Part shown: positions 43,821-52,407 of the stretch, in pieces
Layout of the letters: the number at the start of each line of letters is the position of its first letter
Numbering within the stretch: position 1 is the stretch's first letter
DNA from: Lysinibacillus sphaericus
Lineage (GTDB): Bacteria > Bacillota > Bacilli > Bacillales_A > Planococcaceae
Assembly: GCF_002982115.1 (NCBI RefSeq)
Contig: NZ_CP019980.1
Location: 3,728,001-3,792,000, forward strand
Direction: 5' to 3'
Length of the DNA stretch: 64,000 bases
Translations under genes and position numbers: made by a program
The notes under the pieces: generated by a model
Told to the model about the DNA's origin: nothing
What the model saw: only the letters and a program-made list of their open reading frames with translations
Databases searched by the model: none

Positions 43821-43966
43821 AAGCCCCTCTCCTTCTCTGTGTTATTCGACTTGTGCTATTCATCTTAATCCTCATTTAAGACATTGATAGCATGTGTCCT
43901 TAATACAAAGAAACCATATTTTTAGAATATTTTCAATATTTAATTTATAGTTAAGGAGCTTACTCT

Positions 43967-45265
43967 ATGTATAAAATTAATGTTTTCACCGCTAAACTAT
44001 CTCTCTCATGGGTAACGCAACTAGAGAAAATCAAGCCATCTTTTTGCCATTTCCATTACCATCCCTACACAGATTTTGAGCATTTAAATGCGCTGCTACA
44101 GCAACATTTACTAGCTGGAGATGGTGCACTTTTTAGCGGGCAAATCCCATACTTTTTTTCGCAAACATATTTTCCAAACACGGCTATCCCCATGCTCTAT
44201 TTTGATATTTCAGAGCGAGATTTTTACCGTGTCTTAACGGAGTTATTTTATGACAATACAATTGCTATGAATCGGATTGCCATTGATTTTTGTTATGAAG
44301 AGAATGAATACCTCGGCATTCATGAATGGTCAATCGGTAGACAGCCCTATCTATTTAGTCAAACAATGAACGAGTTCGCAAGCAACGATATTGTTGAGAA
44401 GGCTGCTAATTGGCATATTCAGTTACATCGCGACAATAAAGTAGATTTAAGCTTTACGCGCATTGCAGAAATGCGCGAGCGATTGGCACAGCTAAATATA
44501 CCGTTTATCGCGTTTCACCCATCACTCCATGCTATGCAATTAACATTGGATCAGTTGGTCAATCAGCTTCAGCTTCGACAACTTGAGCAAAATAAAGTAG
44601 TCGTTGTCCATATTTTAATTCCGATTGATAAATCCAATATCGATGAATTGGAATATCGACAAATTGCTTTATATAAAGCCATTTTAGATTTTAAGCAACG
44701 CTATGCAAGCACCTTTATCGTGCATCGCGAAGCTTCTTATATGGCCCTTATTACAACCTATCAGCAATTTTTAATCACAACCGATGATTATAGCCATTGT
44801 CAACTTGTAGATTTTTTAGATGATACATTACAATTTCCTGTAAAAATAGGTTGGGGTATCGGTAACTCTTTAACTGAAAGTCAGAAATACGCAAAAAGGG
44901 CTGCTACGCTCTGCTCTTCCAAGGAAACGCAAGGCTATATTATTGAACATGAAAAAGAAATTGGTCCGTTGCTAAACGGGACTTTATTGCAGTTTGATAA
45001 CGAAAAACAACAGCTCTTACAAAAATTAAGCGTTACCCATGATCTTCCTTTATTACAATTGCAAAAAATCGAGGCTGTTATCGAAAGATTAGCAACAACT
45101 ATCGTCAATGGCGAACTGCTAAGCAAGCATTTAGGCATTACTGTACGTTCTGCAAACCGCATTTTAAAACAACTGCATGAAAAAAATTTAGCTGTTGAAT
45201 TACCTAGCACTACTTCCACCACTCGAGGACGTCCGAAAAAATACTATCAGCTCGATTTAAATTAG
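43967..45265 (+). CDS. Transcriptional regulator: novel sensor domain, degenerate GGDEF-like domain, winged HTH
   Basis: 432-residue soluble protein, most likely the local regulator of the AbgT/M20 pair it diverges from. Residues 1-200 are an unrecognised, aromatic-rich domain. About 205-330 resemble a degenerate GGDEF domain: a strand VVVVHILIPI, a long helix with KAILDFKQRY, and VKIGWGIGNSLTESQKYAKRAA, where catalytic GGDEF residues are absent. About 365-432 form a winged helix-turn-helix (LSKHLGITVRSANRILKQL then TTRGRPKKYYQLD). The arrangement echoes CdaR/PucR-type regulators, although those end in a different HTH. ATG 43967 with AAGGAGC upstream. Confidence 0.7.
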   Translation: MYKINVFTAKLSLSWVTQLEKIKPSFCHFHYHPYTDFEHLNALLQQHLLAGDGALFSGQIPYFFSQTYFPNTAIPMLYFDISERDFYRVLTELFYDNTIAMNRIAIDFCYEENEYLGIHEWSIGRQPYLFSQTMNEFASNDIVEKAANWHIQLHRDNKVDLSFTRIAEMRERLAQLNIPFIAFHPSLHAMQLTLDQLVNQLQLRQLEQNKVVVVHILIPIDKSNIDELEYRQIALYKAILDFKQRYASTFIVHREASYMALITTYQQFLITTDDYSHCQLVDFLDDTLQFPVKIGWGIGNSLTESQKYAKRAATLCSSKETQGYIIEHEKEIGPLLNGTLLQFDNEKQQLLQKLSVTHDLPLLQLQKIEAVIERLATTIVNGELLSKHLGITVRSANRILKQLHEKNLAVELPSTTSTTRGRPKKYYQLDLN

Positions 45266-45272
45266 CGCATAC

Positions 45273-45312
45273 AAAAAACTGTTTAGGAATCAACAGTCCT
45301 AAACAGTTTTTT
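45273..45312. terminator. Bidirectional terminator after the regulator
   Basis: Perfect AAAAAACTGTTTAGGA / TCCTAAACAGTTTTTT arms (45273-45288, 45297-45312) between convergent genes. Confidence 0.93.
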
Positions 45313-45317
45313 AAAAG

Positions 45318-46115
45318 TTATACATCATAAGGGACAATATATTTTTCTAATAATTCATGATGAATAGAAGGATTTGCAATAATAAAAGTATCTTGATGTA
45401 GTAAATCTACAGTTCGTCCATGTAAATTGGTTGCAATAGCCCCAACTTCATTTGCAATAATTGTTCCGCCGGCAATGTCCCATGGGGATAGCCGCATCGA
45501 TACATAAGCGTCTAATTTTCCACTAACAACAAAGGCAATTTCCATTGCTGCAGAGCCATAAGAACGCGTACCTCGAACTTTACGAATTAGGTCAATGACT
45601 TTTTCATGATGTATATGGCGATTGGGTGCAACCCAATGTGCATTAATGCCAATAACAGACTCTTCAATGGTCACTGGTTGTAACTTACGTAACGGTGACG
45701 CATTATACCAAGCACCCTGTCCAGCAATTGCATAAAATAAATCTTCGCGCATTACATCATATATGTAACCAAGTTTCCCTATACCATCAATAAATATTCC
45801 AATTGAAATCATAAAGTGGCGATGTTGCTTTACAAAATTCATCGTTCCATCAATCGGGTCGATAATCCATACAACGCCATCTAATGACTCCACTTTCTCC
45901 CCCATACCCTCTTCGCCTATAATATGATGGGTAGGATCAAAAGATTTAATTTTTTCTATAAAAAACAATTCTGTTTCACGGTCTATATTTGTAACAAGGT
46001 CATTCGCATTCGATTTTGTCTCGATCACTAAATTATACGAAAAGGCATTACGAATACGGTTTCCCGCTTCAACAATAATACTTTTTGCAAATTGATCAAT
46101 CTGCTTTAAATCCAT
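45318..46115 (-). CDS. Inositol monophosphatase family protein (YktC)
   Basis: 265-residue Mg2+-dependent phosphatase of the inositol monophosphatase/SuhB family. Metal and catalytic motifs GEEG (about 68-71), WIIDPIDGTMNF (about 83-94) and LSPWDIAGGTII are all present. B. subtilis YktC dephosphorylates inositol monophosphate. ATG 46115 has GAGGGGTGG upstream, and the frame extension of ten codons before it has no such signal. Flanked by a ykzI-like gene and yktB as in B. subtilis. Confidence 0.92.
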   Translation of the reverse strand: MDLKQIDQFAKSIIVEAGNRIRNAFSYNLVIETKSNANDLVTNIDRETELFFIEKIKSFDPTHHIIGEEGMGEKVESLDGVVWIIDPIDGTMNFVKQHRHFMISIGIFIDGIGKLGYIYDVMREDLFYAIAGQGAWYNASPLRKLQPVTIEESVIGINAHWVAPNRHIHHEKVIDLIRKVRGTRSYGSAAMEIAFVVSGKLDAYVSMRLSPWDIAGGTIIANEVGAIATNLHGRTVDLLHQDTFIIANPSIHHELLEKYIVPYDV

Positions 46116-46384
46116 AAAAACCCACCCCTCGAATATAGAAAACATTTACGCCCGTCACACACAACTTGCTTATCTGTGGTATTCAAGCAATAAAACTACC
46201 GTAGCTACACACTTTAAACGTACTCTGGTTCTAGACAGTAAAATGGCCTACACACTCTCCACAATAAGAGTGAGCATCATGTACAATGTGACCCTTTAAG
46301 AGCTTTGCATGTGTAGCGTCAAATGAAGAAAGATGAAAACTCCATTATCTAACAATGGTATATTGTCTATTTTACCCTTTATAA
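46116..46384. other. Intergenic spacer upstream of the inositol monophosphatase gene
   Basis: About 269 bases with no gene. Only the terminator at its right end is supported; a promoter for the phosphatase gene must lie here but is not clear. Confidence 0.5.
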
Positions 46385-46427
46385 CAACAAAAATCACCTG
46401 CTGTCGGAATATTCAGCAAGTGATTTT
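46385..46427 (-). terminator. Terminator after the ykzI-like gene
   Basis: AAAATCACCTGCTG / CAGCAAGTGATTTT arms (46390-46403, 46414-46427), TTTTTGTTG on the minus strand. Confidence 0.88.
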
Positions 46428-46448
46428 CATATGGGGGTTAATTTTTTT

Positions 46449-46646
46449 TTACGCATAGGCGTGCAAACTTTCCAGCTCCATCTGTATTTCAGCTAGACGC
46501 TTTTTACTTTTTGCGATTGCACCTTCGTCTTTCTCATTCATCGCTAAGAAGAGTGAGGCTAGCTCATAATCTAATTCTAATTGTAAAATGCGTTCATATT
46601 GCTTTTCAATGTCAACTTTACGTATAATTTTTACGACTTGTTTCAT
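46449..46646 (-). CDS. Small helical protein, YkzI-like
   Basis: 65-residue, highly charged, predicted two-helix protein beginning MKQVVKIIRKVDIEKQYERI. Position between yktC and yktB matches ykzI of B. subtilis (from memory of gene order); no function is known. ATG 46646 is preferred to an earlier GTG because AAGGGACGTG precedes it at correct spacing. No domain or motif seen beyond coiled-coil-like heptads. Confidence 0.7.
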   Translation of the reverse strand: MKQVVKIIRKVDIEKQYERILQLELDYELASLFLAMNEKDEGAIAKSKKRLAEIQMELESLHAYA

Positions 46647-46768
46647 AAAAGTCACGTCCCTTTTTTATTTTTTTCAAAACCTTATACGATTCGCTAAAGT
46701 TCTTGTTATAAGATTTTTTCCCATTTTTTTAATAAAATAAACCTTATAATCGAAAGGAGTTATTAAAA

Positions 46769-47395
46769 ATGCCTACACTAAAATGGACTAATAAAGATTT
46801 TAATGTGTTTCAAATAAATGGTTTAGAACAAAGAATGGATGCCTTAAATTCTTGTGTACGACCAAAGTTCAATAAACTAGGAGAGAACTTCTCTGCTTTC
46901 TTTTCCAGTCATCTTGGAGAAGAATTTTACCCCCATGTTGCTAAACACGCCCGCAGAACGGTAAATCCACCAAATGATAGTTGGGTTGCCTTTGCTCCTT
47001 ATAAAAGAGGCTATAAAGCATTGCCTCACTTTCAGATTGGTCTTTGGAGCACACATTTATTCATCGTCTTTGCTATTATTTATGAAGCACCGCAAAAAAA
47101 TTTAATGGCACAACGTTTACTAGCCAACAAACCCTTGCTACAACAGCTTCCGAATGATTTTATTGTTTCTGGGGATCATATGTCACCAGAGGCAATTTCC
47201 ATCGAAGACGCGAAAGAAGAAAAACTAGATGAATTGCTTATCCGTCTACGTGATGTTAAAAAAGGGGAATTTTTAGTTGGCCGTCATATTCCACGAGAAG
47301 ACGCGATAAAATTGTCTGTTAGTCAATTCCAACAATTAGTAGAGGAAACATTCACTGCATTACTTCCAATTTATAAAATTATTCAAGAAAAATAA
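46769..47395 (+). CDS. yktB: YktB family protein (DUF1054, UPF0637)
   Basis: 208-residue soluble protein. The family start LKWTNKDFNVFQINGLEQRM and the middle SWVAFAPYKRGYKALPHFQIGLW and LFIVFAIIYEAP match YktB/DUF1054, known in Bacillales with a solved structure but no assigned role. ATG 46769 with GAAAGGAG upstream. Divergent from the ykzI-like gene. Its terminator may be the long hairpin at 47771. Confidence 0.9.
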   Translation: MPTLKWTNKDFNVFQINGLEQRMDALNSCVRPKFNKLGENFSAFFSSHLGEEFYPHVAKHARRTVNPPNDSWVAFAPYKRGYKALPHFQIGLWSTHLFIVFAIIYEAPQKNLMAQRLLANKPLLQQLPNDFIVSGDHMSPEAISIEDAKEEKLDELLIRLRDVKKGEFLVGRHIPREDAIKLSVSQFQQLVEETFTALLPIYKIIQEK

Positions 47396-47770
47396 AATGG
47401 CCTATTCATTTTTGAAAATGTGGCATAAAAATCTTACAAGAAATTTATAAGGTTTAACAATTTTGGACGAGGTATTTATCCATTAACCGTTTCTGTAAAT
47501 TGTAAGCTAAAGGACTGAAGCACTTTCTTTTGAGGTTGTTGAGGATTTTGCACAGCAAGAATTATCAATCACTTGTTGTGGCTAAAGTTTTTTCTATAGC
47601 CTTGAGCTATGTCAGTGTATATTATTGGAAAATCCAAAATCTGTGAACATTTTTAAAAAAATTGATATTGCTGTAGTTTATGCAGACAACTATAAATTAA
47701 CACCATAATGCTAGTGAATTCTTAAGAAGAATTATTATTTTAACATATCATTATAAATAGTAAGCTAGCA
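47396..47770. other. Intergenic spacer downstream of yktB
   Basis: About 375 A/T-rich bases, stop codons in all frames except a 46-codon frame without a start codon at 47506-47643, which has no recognisable similarity. It may be a long 3' untranslated region leading to the hairpin at 47771, or an unrecognised RNA. Confidence 0.4.
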
Positions 47771-47854
47771 AAATCCGCTTTGCTTTCAACGGGCACAAAT
47801 ATTCACAATCCATTATGTACATCTGTCCAGAAGGCAGGGCGGGTTTGTTTTTTT
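47771..47854 (+). terminator. Long plus-strand terminator hairpin with wobble-only variation
   Basis: 47771-47787 pairs with 47830-47846 in an unbroken 17-pair RNA stem; four pairs are G-U, which on the minus strand would be A-C mismatches. An inner five-pair GGGCA/TGTCC extension follows, then a large loop. TTTTTTT begins two bases after the stem. Direction is therefore plus, toward the end of yktB transcription or of an independent RNA. Confidence 0.7.
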
Positions 47855-47886
47855 ATAAAAAAAGCATGCTAGAGTATTCCCTAGCA
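47853..47886 (-). terminator. Terminator after yktA
   Basis: TGCTAG / CTAGCA stem (47867-47872, 47881-47886) extended with mismatches, then GCTTTTTTTA on the minus strand. Confidence 0.72.
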
Positions 47887-47906
47887 CACTATTTCCAAGC
47901 CAATGT

Positions 47907-48194
47907 TTAACGTCTTTGCTTTGGTACAACTTTGATTATCGTACCATCAACCGCTTCTTTTGCTTGCTTCACTACTGGATAGCTAACATATCCACTAGCA
48001 TCTTCGAATTCACGGAAAATGGTTTTTTCCTCTGCTTGTGAAGGCACAATTTCTTTAAATCGACGATATTTTGCCAGCATCACTTCACGTTTAATGCCCT
48101 TTTCATACGCAAGTTCAATGCCTTCAAAAAATTTTACAACATCGACAATTTCTTCTGTTGACCAATCAATTGAAAACGGATAAGAATATTCCAT
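47907..48194 (-). CDS. yktA: UPF0223 family protein YktA
   Basis: 95-residue cytoplasmic protein starting [23 protein letters not shown], the signature of the UPF0223 family (B. subtilis YktA), an all-helical fold of unknown function. The central [13 protein letters not shown] and C-terminal [10 protein letters not shown]-like segments are conserved. ATG 48194. It begins 22 bases after the nitronate monooxygenase stop, so the two may be co-transcribed. Confidence 0.9.
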   Translation of the reverse strand: MEYSYPFSIDWSTEEIVDVVKFFEGIELAYEKGIKREVMLAKYRRFKEIVPSQAEEKTIFREFEDASGYVSYPVVKQAKEAVDGTIIKVVPKQRR

Positions 48195-48215
48195 TTGAAC
48201 GTAACCACCTTTACA

Positions 48216-49175
48216 TTAGTGTCCCCATTTTACCCGGATACTTTCCGCTTCTGCAACCATTCTTGTAATTAGCTCGTCCACCGTTGGGATATCATGGATC
48301 ATGCCCGTCACTTGTCCTGCCCAACCAATACCAGCATCCTTTTCTCCATCGTAAATAAAACGTTTATTGGCACTGCCACTAATATAGTCTTTTAAAGCCT
48401 CATAAGTAGGCGTTTCACGCTCTATTTCTAAAATTTTTGCTGTGAAGTCACTCCGTAACGCGCGTGCAGGCGCCCCAATAGAGCGTTTAATCACCGTTGT
48501 ATCTGCCTCAGAACTCGCGAGTAATGCGTCTTTATAGGCTTGCGAGGCATCCACACATTCCTTCGTCGCAATAAAGCGTGTGCCCATTTCAATGCCCTCT
48601 GCACCAAGTGCATGTGCGGCCATCCAACCCCGACCATCGCCAATGCCACCAGACGCAATCACAGGAATTTTTACACTATCGACCACTTGAGGTACGAGCA
48701 CCATTGTCCCAACGTCATCACGCCCAAGATGGCCACCACCTTCTTGTCCAACAACCATCACTGCATCTGCCCCTAGTTCTTCAGCTTTCTGAGCCTGTCT
48801 ACGGGCTGCAACAAGCACTAGCTTTTTAATGCCTGTTCCTGCAAGTAAATCAAAAATCGGTGCGGGATTACCGCCTGTCATTGTGACAACAGGTACATTT
48901 TCTTCAACAGCAACTCGCACCATATCTTCATAGCCTGTGCCATGCATTCCAATGGCAAAATTTACACCAAACGGCTTATCTGTTAATGTTCTTAGTTTTT
49001 GTATCTCTGCACGCAATAAGTCTGGGTCGCGTAAACTCATCGCCGTTATTTGCCCTAAACCGCCAGCATTTGACACAGCTGCTGCTAAATCAGCATATGC
49101 TAAATAGGCTAATCCCCCCTGGATTATTGGATATTTAATCTTTAATAGTTCGGTAATACGTGTCTCCCATTTCAT
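48216..49175 (-). CDS. Nitronate monooxygenase / FabK-like FMN enzyme
   Basis: 319-residue flavoenzyme (2-nitropropane dioxygenase family) with a TIM barrel. Conserved pieces: KYPIIQGGLAYLAYADLAAAVSNAGGLG, ALGAEGIEMGTRFIATKEC (FMN phosphate site and C-terminal loop), VGQEGGGHLG with the active-site His, and VIASGGIGDGRG. Such enzymes oxidise toxic alkyl nitronates; the enoyl-ACP reductase FabK is a close relative, and sequence alone does not fully separate them, though absence of fatty-acid neighbours favours nitronate monooxygenase. ATG 49175. Confidence 0.85.
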   Translation of the reverse strand: MKWETRITELLKIKYPIIQGGLAYLAYADLAAAVSNAGGLGQITAMSLRDPDLLRAEIQKLRTLTDKPFGVNFAIGMHGTGYEDMVRVAVEENVPVVTMTGGNPAPIFDLLAGTGIKKLVLVAARRQAQKAEELGADAVMVVGQEGGGHLGRDDVGTMVLVPQVVDSVKIPVIASGGIGDGRGWMAAHALGAEGIEMGTRFIATKECVDASQAYKDALLASSEADTTVIKRSIGAPARALRSDFTAKILEIERETPTYEALKDYISGSANKRFIYDGEKDAGIGWAGQVTGMIHDIPTVDELITRMVAEAESIRVKWGH

Positions 49176-49268
49176 CGAATCTCTCCTTTCGTTCCATACT
49201 ATCTTCTCGTAATCACGAAAAAATCCTTTTATTTTTTTAATTAAAGTCTATTTTTTCATGTCGTTAGG

Positions 49269-49277
49269 TGCTATAAT
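49269..49277 (+). promoter_or_regulatory. Probable extended minus-10 promoter for speA
   Basis: TGCTATAAT: extended minus-10 TGN followed by a perfect TATAAT (49272-49277), about 45 bases before the start codon. No clear minus-35. Confidence 0.55.
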
Positions 49278-49321
49278 TCATTTGTTTTCTTAGATATTAT
49301 AAAAGTGAGGTGGTACCTGCG

Positions 49322-50791
49322 TTGTCACAATTAGAGACTCCATTGTTCGACGTATTACTAAAACATCGGAACAGACATCCAATTCAGTTCCATATTCCAG
49401 GCCATAAGAAAGGGCACGGTATGGATCCTGCTTTCCGAGAATTCGTCGGCGACAACGTTTTATCAATTGATTTAATCAACATTGCTCCACTAGACGATTT
49501 ACATTCACCAAAAGGTGCTATCAAGGATGCGCAAGCACTGGCAGCAGAAGCCTTTGGTGCTGATCATACATTCTTTTCCGTTCAAGGTACTAGTGGCGCC
49601 ATTATGACGATGATACTGACCGTCGTCGGTCCAGGTGATAAAATTCTAGTACCACGGAATGTTCATAAATCCATTATGTCAGCGATTGTTTTCGCTGGTG
49701 CAATTCCTATTTTTATTCATCCTGAAGTAGATAGTGAATATGGCATTTCTCATGGTATTTCGGCGGAAGCTGTAGAAAAGGCTTTAAATGCTTATCCGGA
49801 CGCCAAGGCTGTCCTTGTTATTAATCCAACTTATTACGGCTTCTCTGCGGATTTAAAACGCATTGTCGAAATTGTCCATCGCCGTAATATTCCAGTCGTT
49901 GTAGATGAAGCACATGGCGTGCACATTAAATTCCATGACGAGCTACCATACTCAGCAATGGAAGCAGGCGCGGATATGGCTGCAACAAGCGTACATAAGC
50001 TTGGAGGCTCCATGACGCAAACTTCAATTTTAAACGTACGTGAAGGACTAGTTTCAGCTAAGCGCGTACAAGCAGTCTTTTCTATGCTGACAACAACATC
50101 AACATCCTACCCATTACTTGCATCGCTCGACACAGCTCGTCGTCAGCTTGCAATTCATGGCTATGATTTAATTGGGGATGCACTACGTCTAGCAAAAGAT
50201 GCGCGTAAACGCATTAACCAAATTCCACATTTAAAATGTGCAGGTAAGGAAAAGCTTCACTCGTCCGCAACATACGATATGGACCCACTAAAACTGTTAA
50301 TTAGTGTAAAAGATTTAGGCATATCAGGGCACCAAGCTGAGGAATGGCTTCGTCACAATGCAAATATTGAAGTAGAGTTATCGGACTTATACAATATTTT
50401 ATGTTTAGTGACATTAGCAGATACGAAAAAAGAAATTAATCTTCTCATCAATGCTTTAAGCCGTATGTCAAAAGCTTTTGATTCAGAAGCTGCTGTTACT
50501 GAAACAGTTGTCAATGTACCTGAAATTCCAGCACTTGCAATGTCACCTCGTGATGCTTTTTATGCAGATACAGAAGTAGTCCCTCTTGCAGAAGCAGACA
50601 ATTGTATTTGCGCTGAATTTATTATGGTCTACCCACCTGGAATACCTATTTTTATTCCCGGGGAAATAATTACACAAGAAAATATTCGTTATATTCAAAT
50701 GAATATTGAAGCTGGTTTACCAGTTCAAGGACCCGAAGATACAACATTACAAACAATTCGTGTTATTAAAGAACGCAGAGCAATTATTTAA
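49322..50791 (+). CDS. speA: Arginine decarboxylase (SpeA, class III fold)
   Basis: PLP-dependent decarboxylase of arginine to agmatine, the first step of polyamine synthesis in Bacillus. 489 residues in the ornithine/lysine/arginine decarboxylase family: HIPGHKKGHGMDPAFREFVG near the N-terminus, FFSVQGTSGAIMTM, VVVDEAHGVHIKFHDELP and the PLP lysine in TSVHKLGGSMTQ (K226). TTG 49322 gives MSQLETPLFD, matching the B. subtilis start, and has GAGGTGG upstream. Divergent from the nitronate gene and monocistronic with a terminator. Near-identity to SpeA in the motifs makes the call firm, though relatives act on lysine. Confidence 0.93.
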   Translation: MSQLETPLFDVLLKHRNRHPIQFHIPGHKKGHGMDPAFREFVGDNVLSIDLINIAPLDDLHSPKGAIKDAQALAAEAFGADHTFFSVQGTSGAIMTMILTVVGPGDKILVPRNVHKSIMSAIVFAGAIPIFIHPEVDSEYGISHGISAEAVEKALNAYPDAKAVLVINPTYYGFSADLKRIVEIVHRRNIPVVVDEAHGVHIKFHDELPYSAMEAGADMAATSVHKLGGSMTQTSILNVREGLVSAKRVQAVFSMLTTTSTSYPLLASLDTARRQLAIHGYDLIGDALRLAKDARKRINQIPHLKCAGKEKLHSSATYDMDPLKLLISVKDLGISGHQAEEWLRHNANIEVELSDLYNILCLVTLADTKKEINLLINALSRMSKAFDSEAAVTETVVNVPEIPALAMSPRDAFYADTEVVPLAEADNCICAEFIMVYPPGIPIFIPGEIITQENIRYIQMNIEAGLPVQGPEDTTLQTIRVIKERRAII

Positions 50792-50796
50792 AAAAC

Positions 50797-50834
50797 AAAG
50801 CTACCTCTTCATTTTAGAAGGGGTAGCTTTTTAT
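50797..50834 (+). terminator. Terminator after speA
   Basis: AAAGCTACCTCTT / AAGGGGTAGCTTT stem (with a wobble), T-run. The rest of the gap to 51063 is A/T rich and shows nothing else. Confidence 0.9.
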
Positions 50835-51063
50835 AGTTGAATCATACAGTTGTAAGCATTCTTACATAAAATACCTTTATTTTACAAACCTAAAATCCCC
50901 ATTCTTTTTCTATCCCTATATTTACACTCTTTCATTCTATTAGTTAAATTCTATTGCATTGCTTTCATCAAATTGAAAAAGATTGTATTAATAATTGTAT
51001 AAAGCAAAAAAATAGCTTATGTGCTGTCCTTTACTTACAATATTTATAAAGGGAGTGAATTGT

Positions 51064-51660
51064 ATGAATACATGGGATGAACGCTTTAACACAATTGAAT
51101 ACGTCTATGGCGAACAGCCAAATGCGTTTATAGAAAACTATGTAGAATTTTTAGAGGGGTATGTTAATGTTGCCGCATATGCTGAAGGAGAAGGTAGAAA
51201 TGCCGTTTATTTAGCTTCTAAAGGGCATGTGGTAACGGCTTTTGATTATGCAAAAAGCGGTCTTGAAAAAACAGCACAGTTAGCAAAAAAGCATGGCGTT
51301 ACTGTCAACACACAACTGCAAGATTTACTGCAAGATGAACTACCAGTAGAAACATTTGACGCTGCCGTGATGGTATTTGGTCATTTTCCCGCAGAACAGC
51401 AACATGCCGTTTTTCAACGCATCGTCAATTCGGTTAAACCCGGCGGTCGTATTATGATGGAATTATATTCCACGTCTCAATTATCCTATGCAACAGGCGG
51501 TCCACAAAATATTAATTTCCTATATAATCCAGCATCGGTGCTTACGTGGTGTCAGCCCTATAAAATTATTCATTTCTTTACCGGTGAACAAATACGCCAT
51601 GAAGGTACTCTACACACAGGACTTGCACATACCATTCAATTAATCATTGAAAAAAGTTAA
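51064..51660 (+). CDS. Class I SAM-dependent methyltransferase
   Basis: 198-residue methyltransferase with a Rossmann-like core. The SAM-binding region reads AAYAEGEGRNAVYLASKGHVV (quoted in short pieces such as GEGRNAVYLA), in which GEGRNA corresponds to motif I; motif II carries the acidic DYAK; and VKPGGRIMMELY is the post-I strand. The EGRNAVYLA variant is typical of a TehB/Mtf-11-like small methyltransferase group. ATG 51064 with AAAGGGAG upstream; a frame extension of 15 codons is rejected. The substrate is unknown. Confidence 0.85.
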   Translation: MNTWDERFNTIEYVYGEQPNAFIENYVEFLEGYVNVAAYAEGEGRNAVYLASKGHVVTAFDYAKSGLEKTAQLAKKHGVTVNTQLQDLLQDELPVETFDAAVMVFGHFPAEQQHAVFQRIVNSVKPGGRIMMELYSTSQLSYATGGPQNINFLYNPASVLTWCQPYKIIHFFTGEQIRHEGTLHTGLAHTIQLIIEKS

Positions 51661-51690
51661 CTATGCTTGTGTCAAGCGAAAATGCTAGCA

Positions 51691-51732
51691 CCCTTTACAA
51701 GCCCATTATGCCTTGTAAAGGGCTTTCTTTTA
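51691..51732 (+). terminator. Terminator after the methyltransferase gene
   Basis: CCCTTTACAAG / CTTGTAAAGGG arms (51691-51701, 51712-51722), then CTTTCTTTTAT. No T-run on the minus strand. Confidence 0.85.
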
Positions 51733-52407
51733 TAAAAATAGATAGACAAAGAGTGGACAGAGAAAAGCTCCTATAATCGCTGTTAACCCCATAGAAAGCG
51801 AACCAACCGATAATTCTTGCTCACCATACTCTCTTAGTTTTACAAGCCCAACACCGTGCGAGGCACTTCCTACTGCTACACCTCTACTGACAGCAGAATC
51901 AATCTTTCCATATTTCAATACGAATGGCCCAATAATAGCGCCAACAAAACCTGCAATCATAACAAAAACCGCCGTTAAAGGAGGAATTCCGCCAATTGTT
52001 TCACTTACCTGCATGCCAACAGGCGTTGTTAAAGATTTAGGTAACGCCGTCAGCATCCAACTTTCTTTAACACCGATCCATTTGAGCATAACAAAAATGG
52101 TTACTAATCCAGTTATCATCGCTAATATGATACCGGATAAAATAGAAACTTTATATTTCATAATGATGGCTCTCTGATTATAAAGCGGGTAGGCAAGTGC
52201 AACAACAGCTGGCCCCAACATTTTTTGTAGCCATTCTCCTCCTACCATATAGGTTGAATATGGAATATTAAAAACAAGTAAGATAGCTGCACTGACAATA
52301 GTTGTCGTCACTAATGGAATTATTAATGGATGGGGAAACCGTTGATACAGCTTTGTAAATAATATAAACAGTCCAATTGTACCAAGTACAACAATAAGTT
52401 CAATCAA
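51730..52407 (-). CDS. lrgB: LrgB family membrane protein
   Basis: About 225-residue polytopic membrane protein of the LrgB/CidB/YohK family with seven or so helices and the signature PKSLTTPVGMQVSETIGG, plus VAVGSASHGVGLVKL near the C-terminus. LrgAB pairs modulate murein hydrolase activity and pyruvate uptake in Staphylococcus and Bacillus (PftAB). TTG 52407 is preferred because it falls right after AGGGAG and overlaps the lrgA stop by eight bases; the frame could extend to 52434. The pair with a pyruvate-related role fits the neighbouring pdh genes, though they are separate transcripts. Confidence 0.85.
   Translation of the reverse strand: MIELIVVLGTIGLFILFTKLYQRFPHPLIIPLVTTTIVSAAILLVFNIPYSTYMVGGEWLQKMLGPAVVALAYPLYNQRAIIMKYKVSILSGIILAMITGLVTIFVMLKWIGVKESWMLTALPKSLTTPVGMQVSETIGGIPPLTAVFVMIAGFVGAIIGPFVLKYGKIDSAVSRGVAVGSASHGVGLVKLREYGEQELSVGSLSMGLTAIIGAFLCPLFVYLFL

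Noticed and set aside
47506-47643. 46-codon open frame between yktB and yktA
   Set aside because: No start codon, no ribosome binding site and no recognisable similarity; length is expected by chance in A/T-rich DNA.
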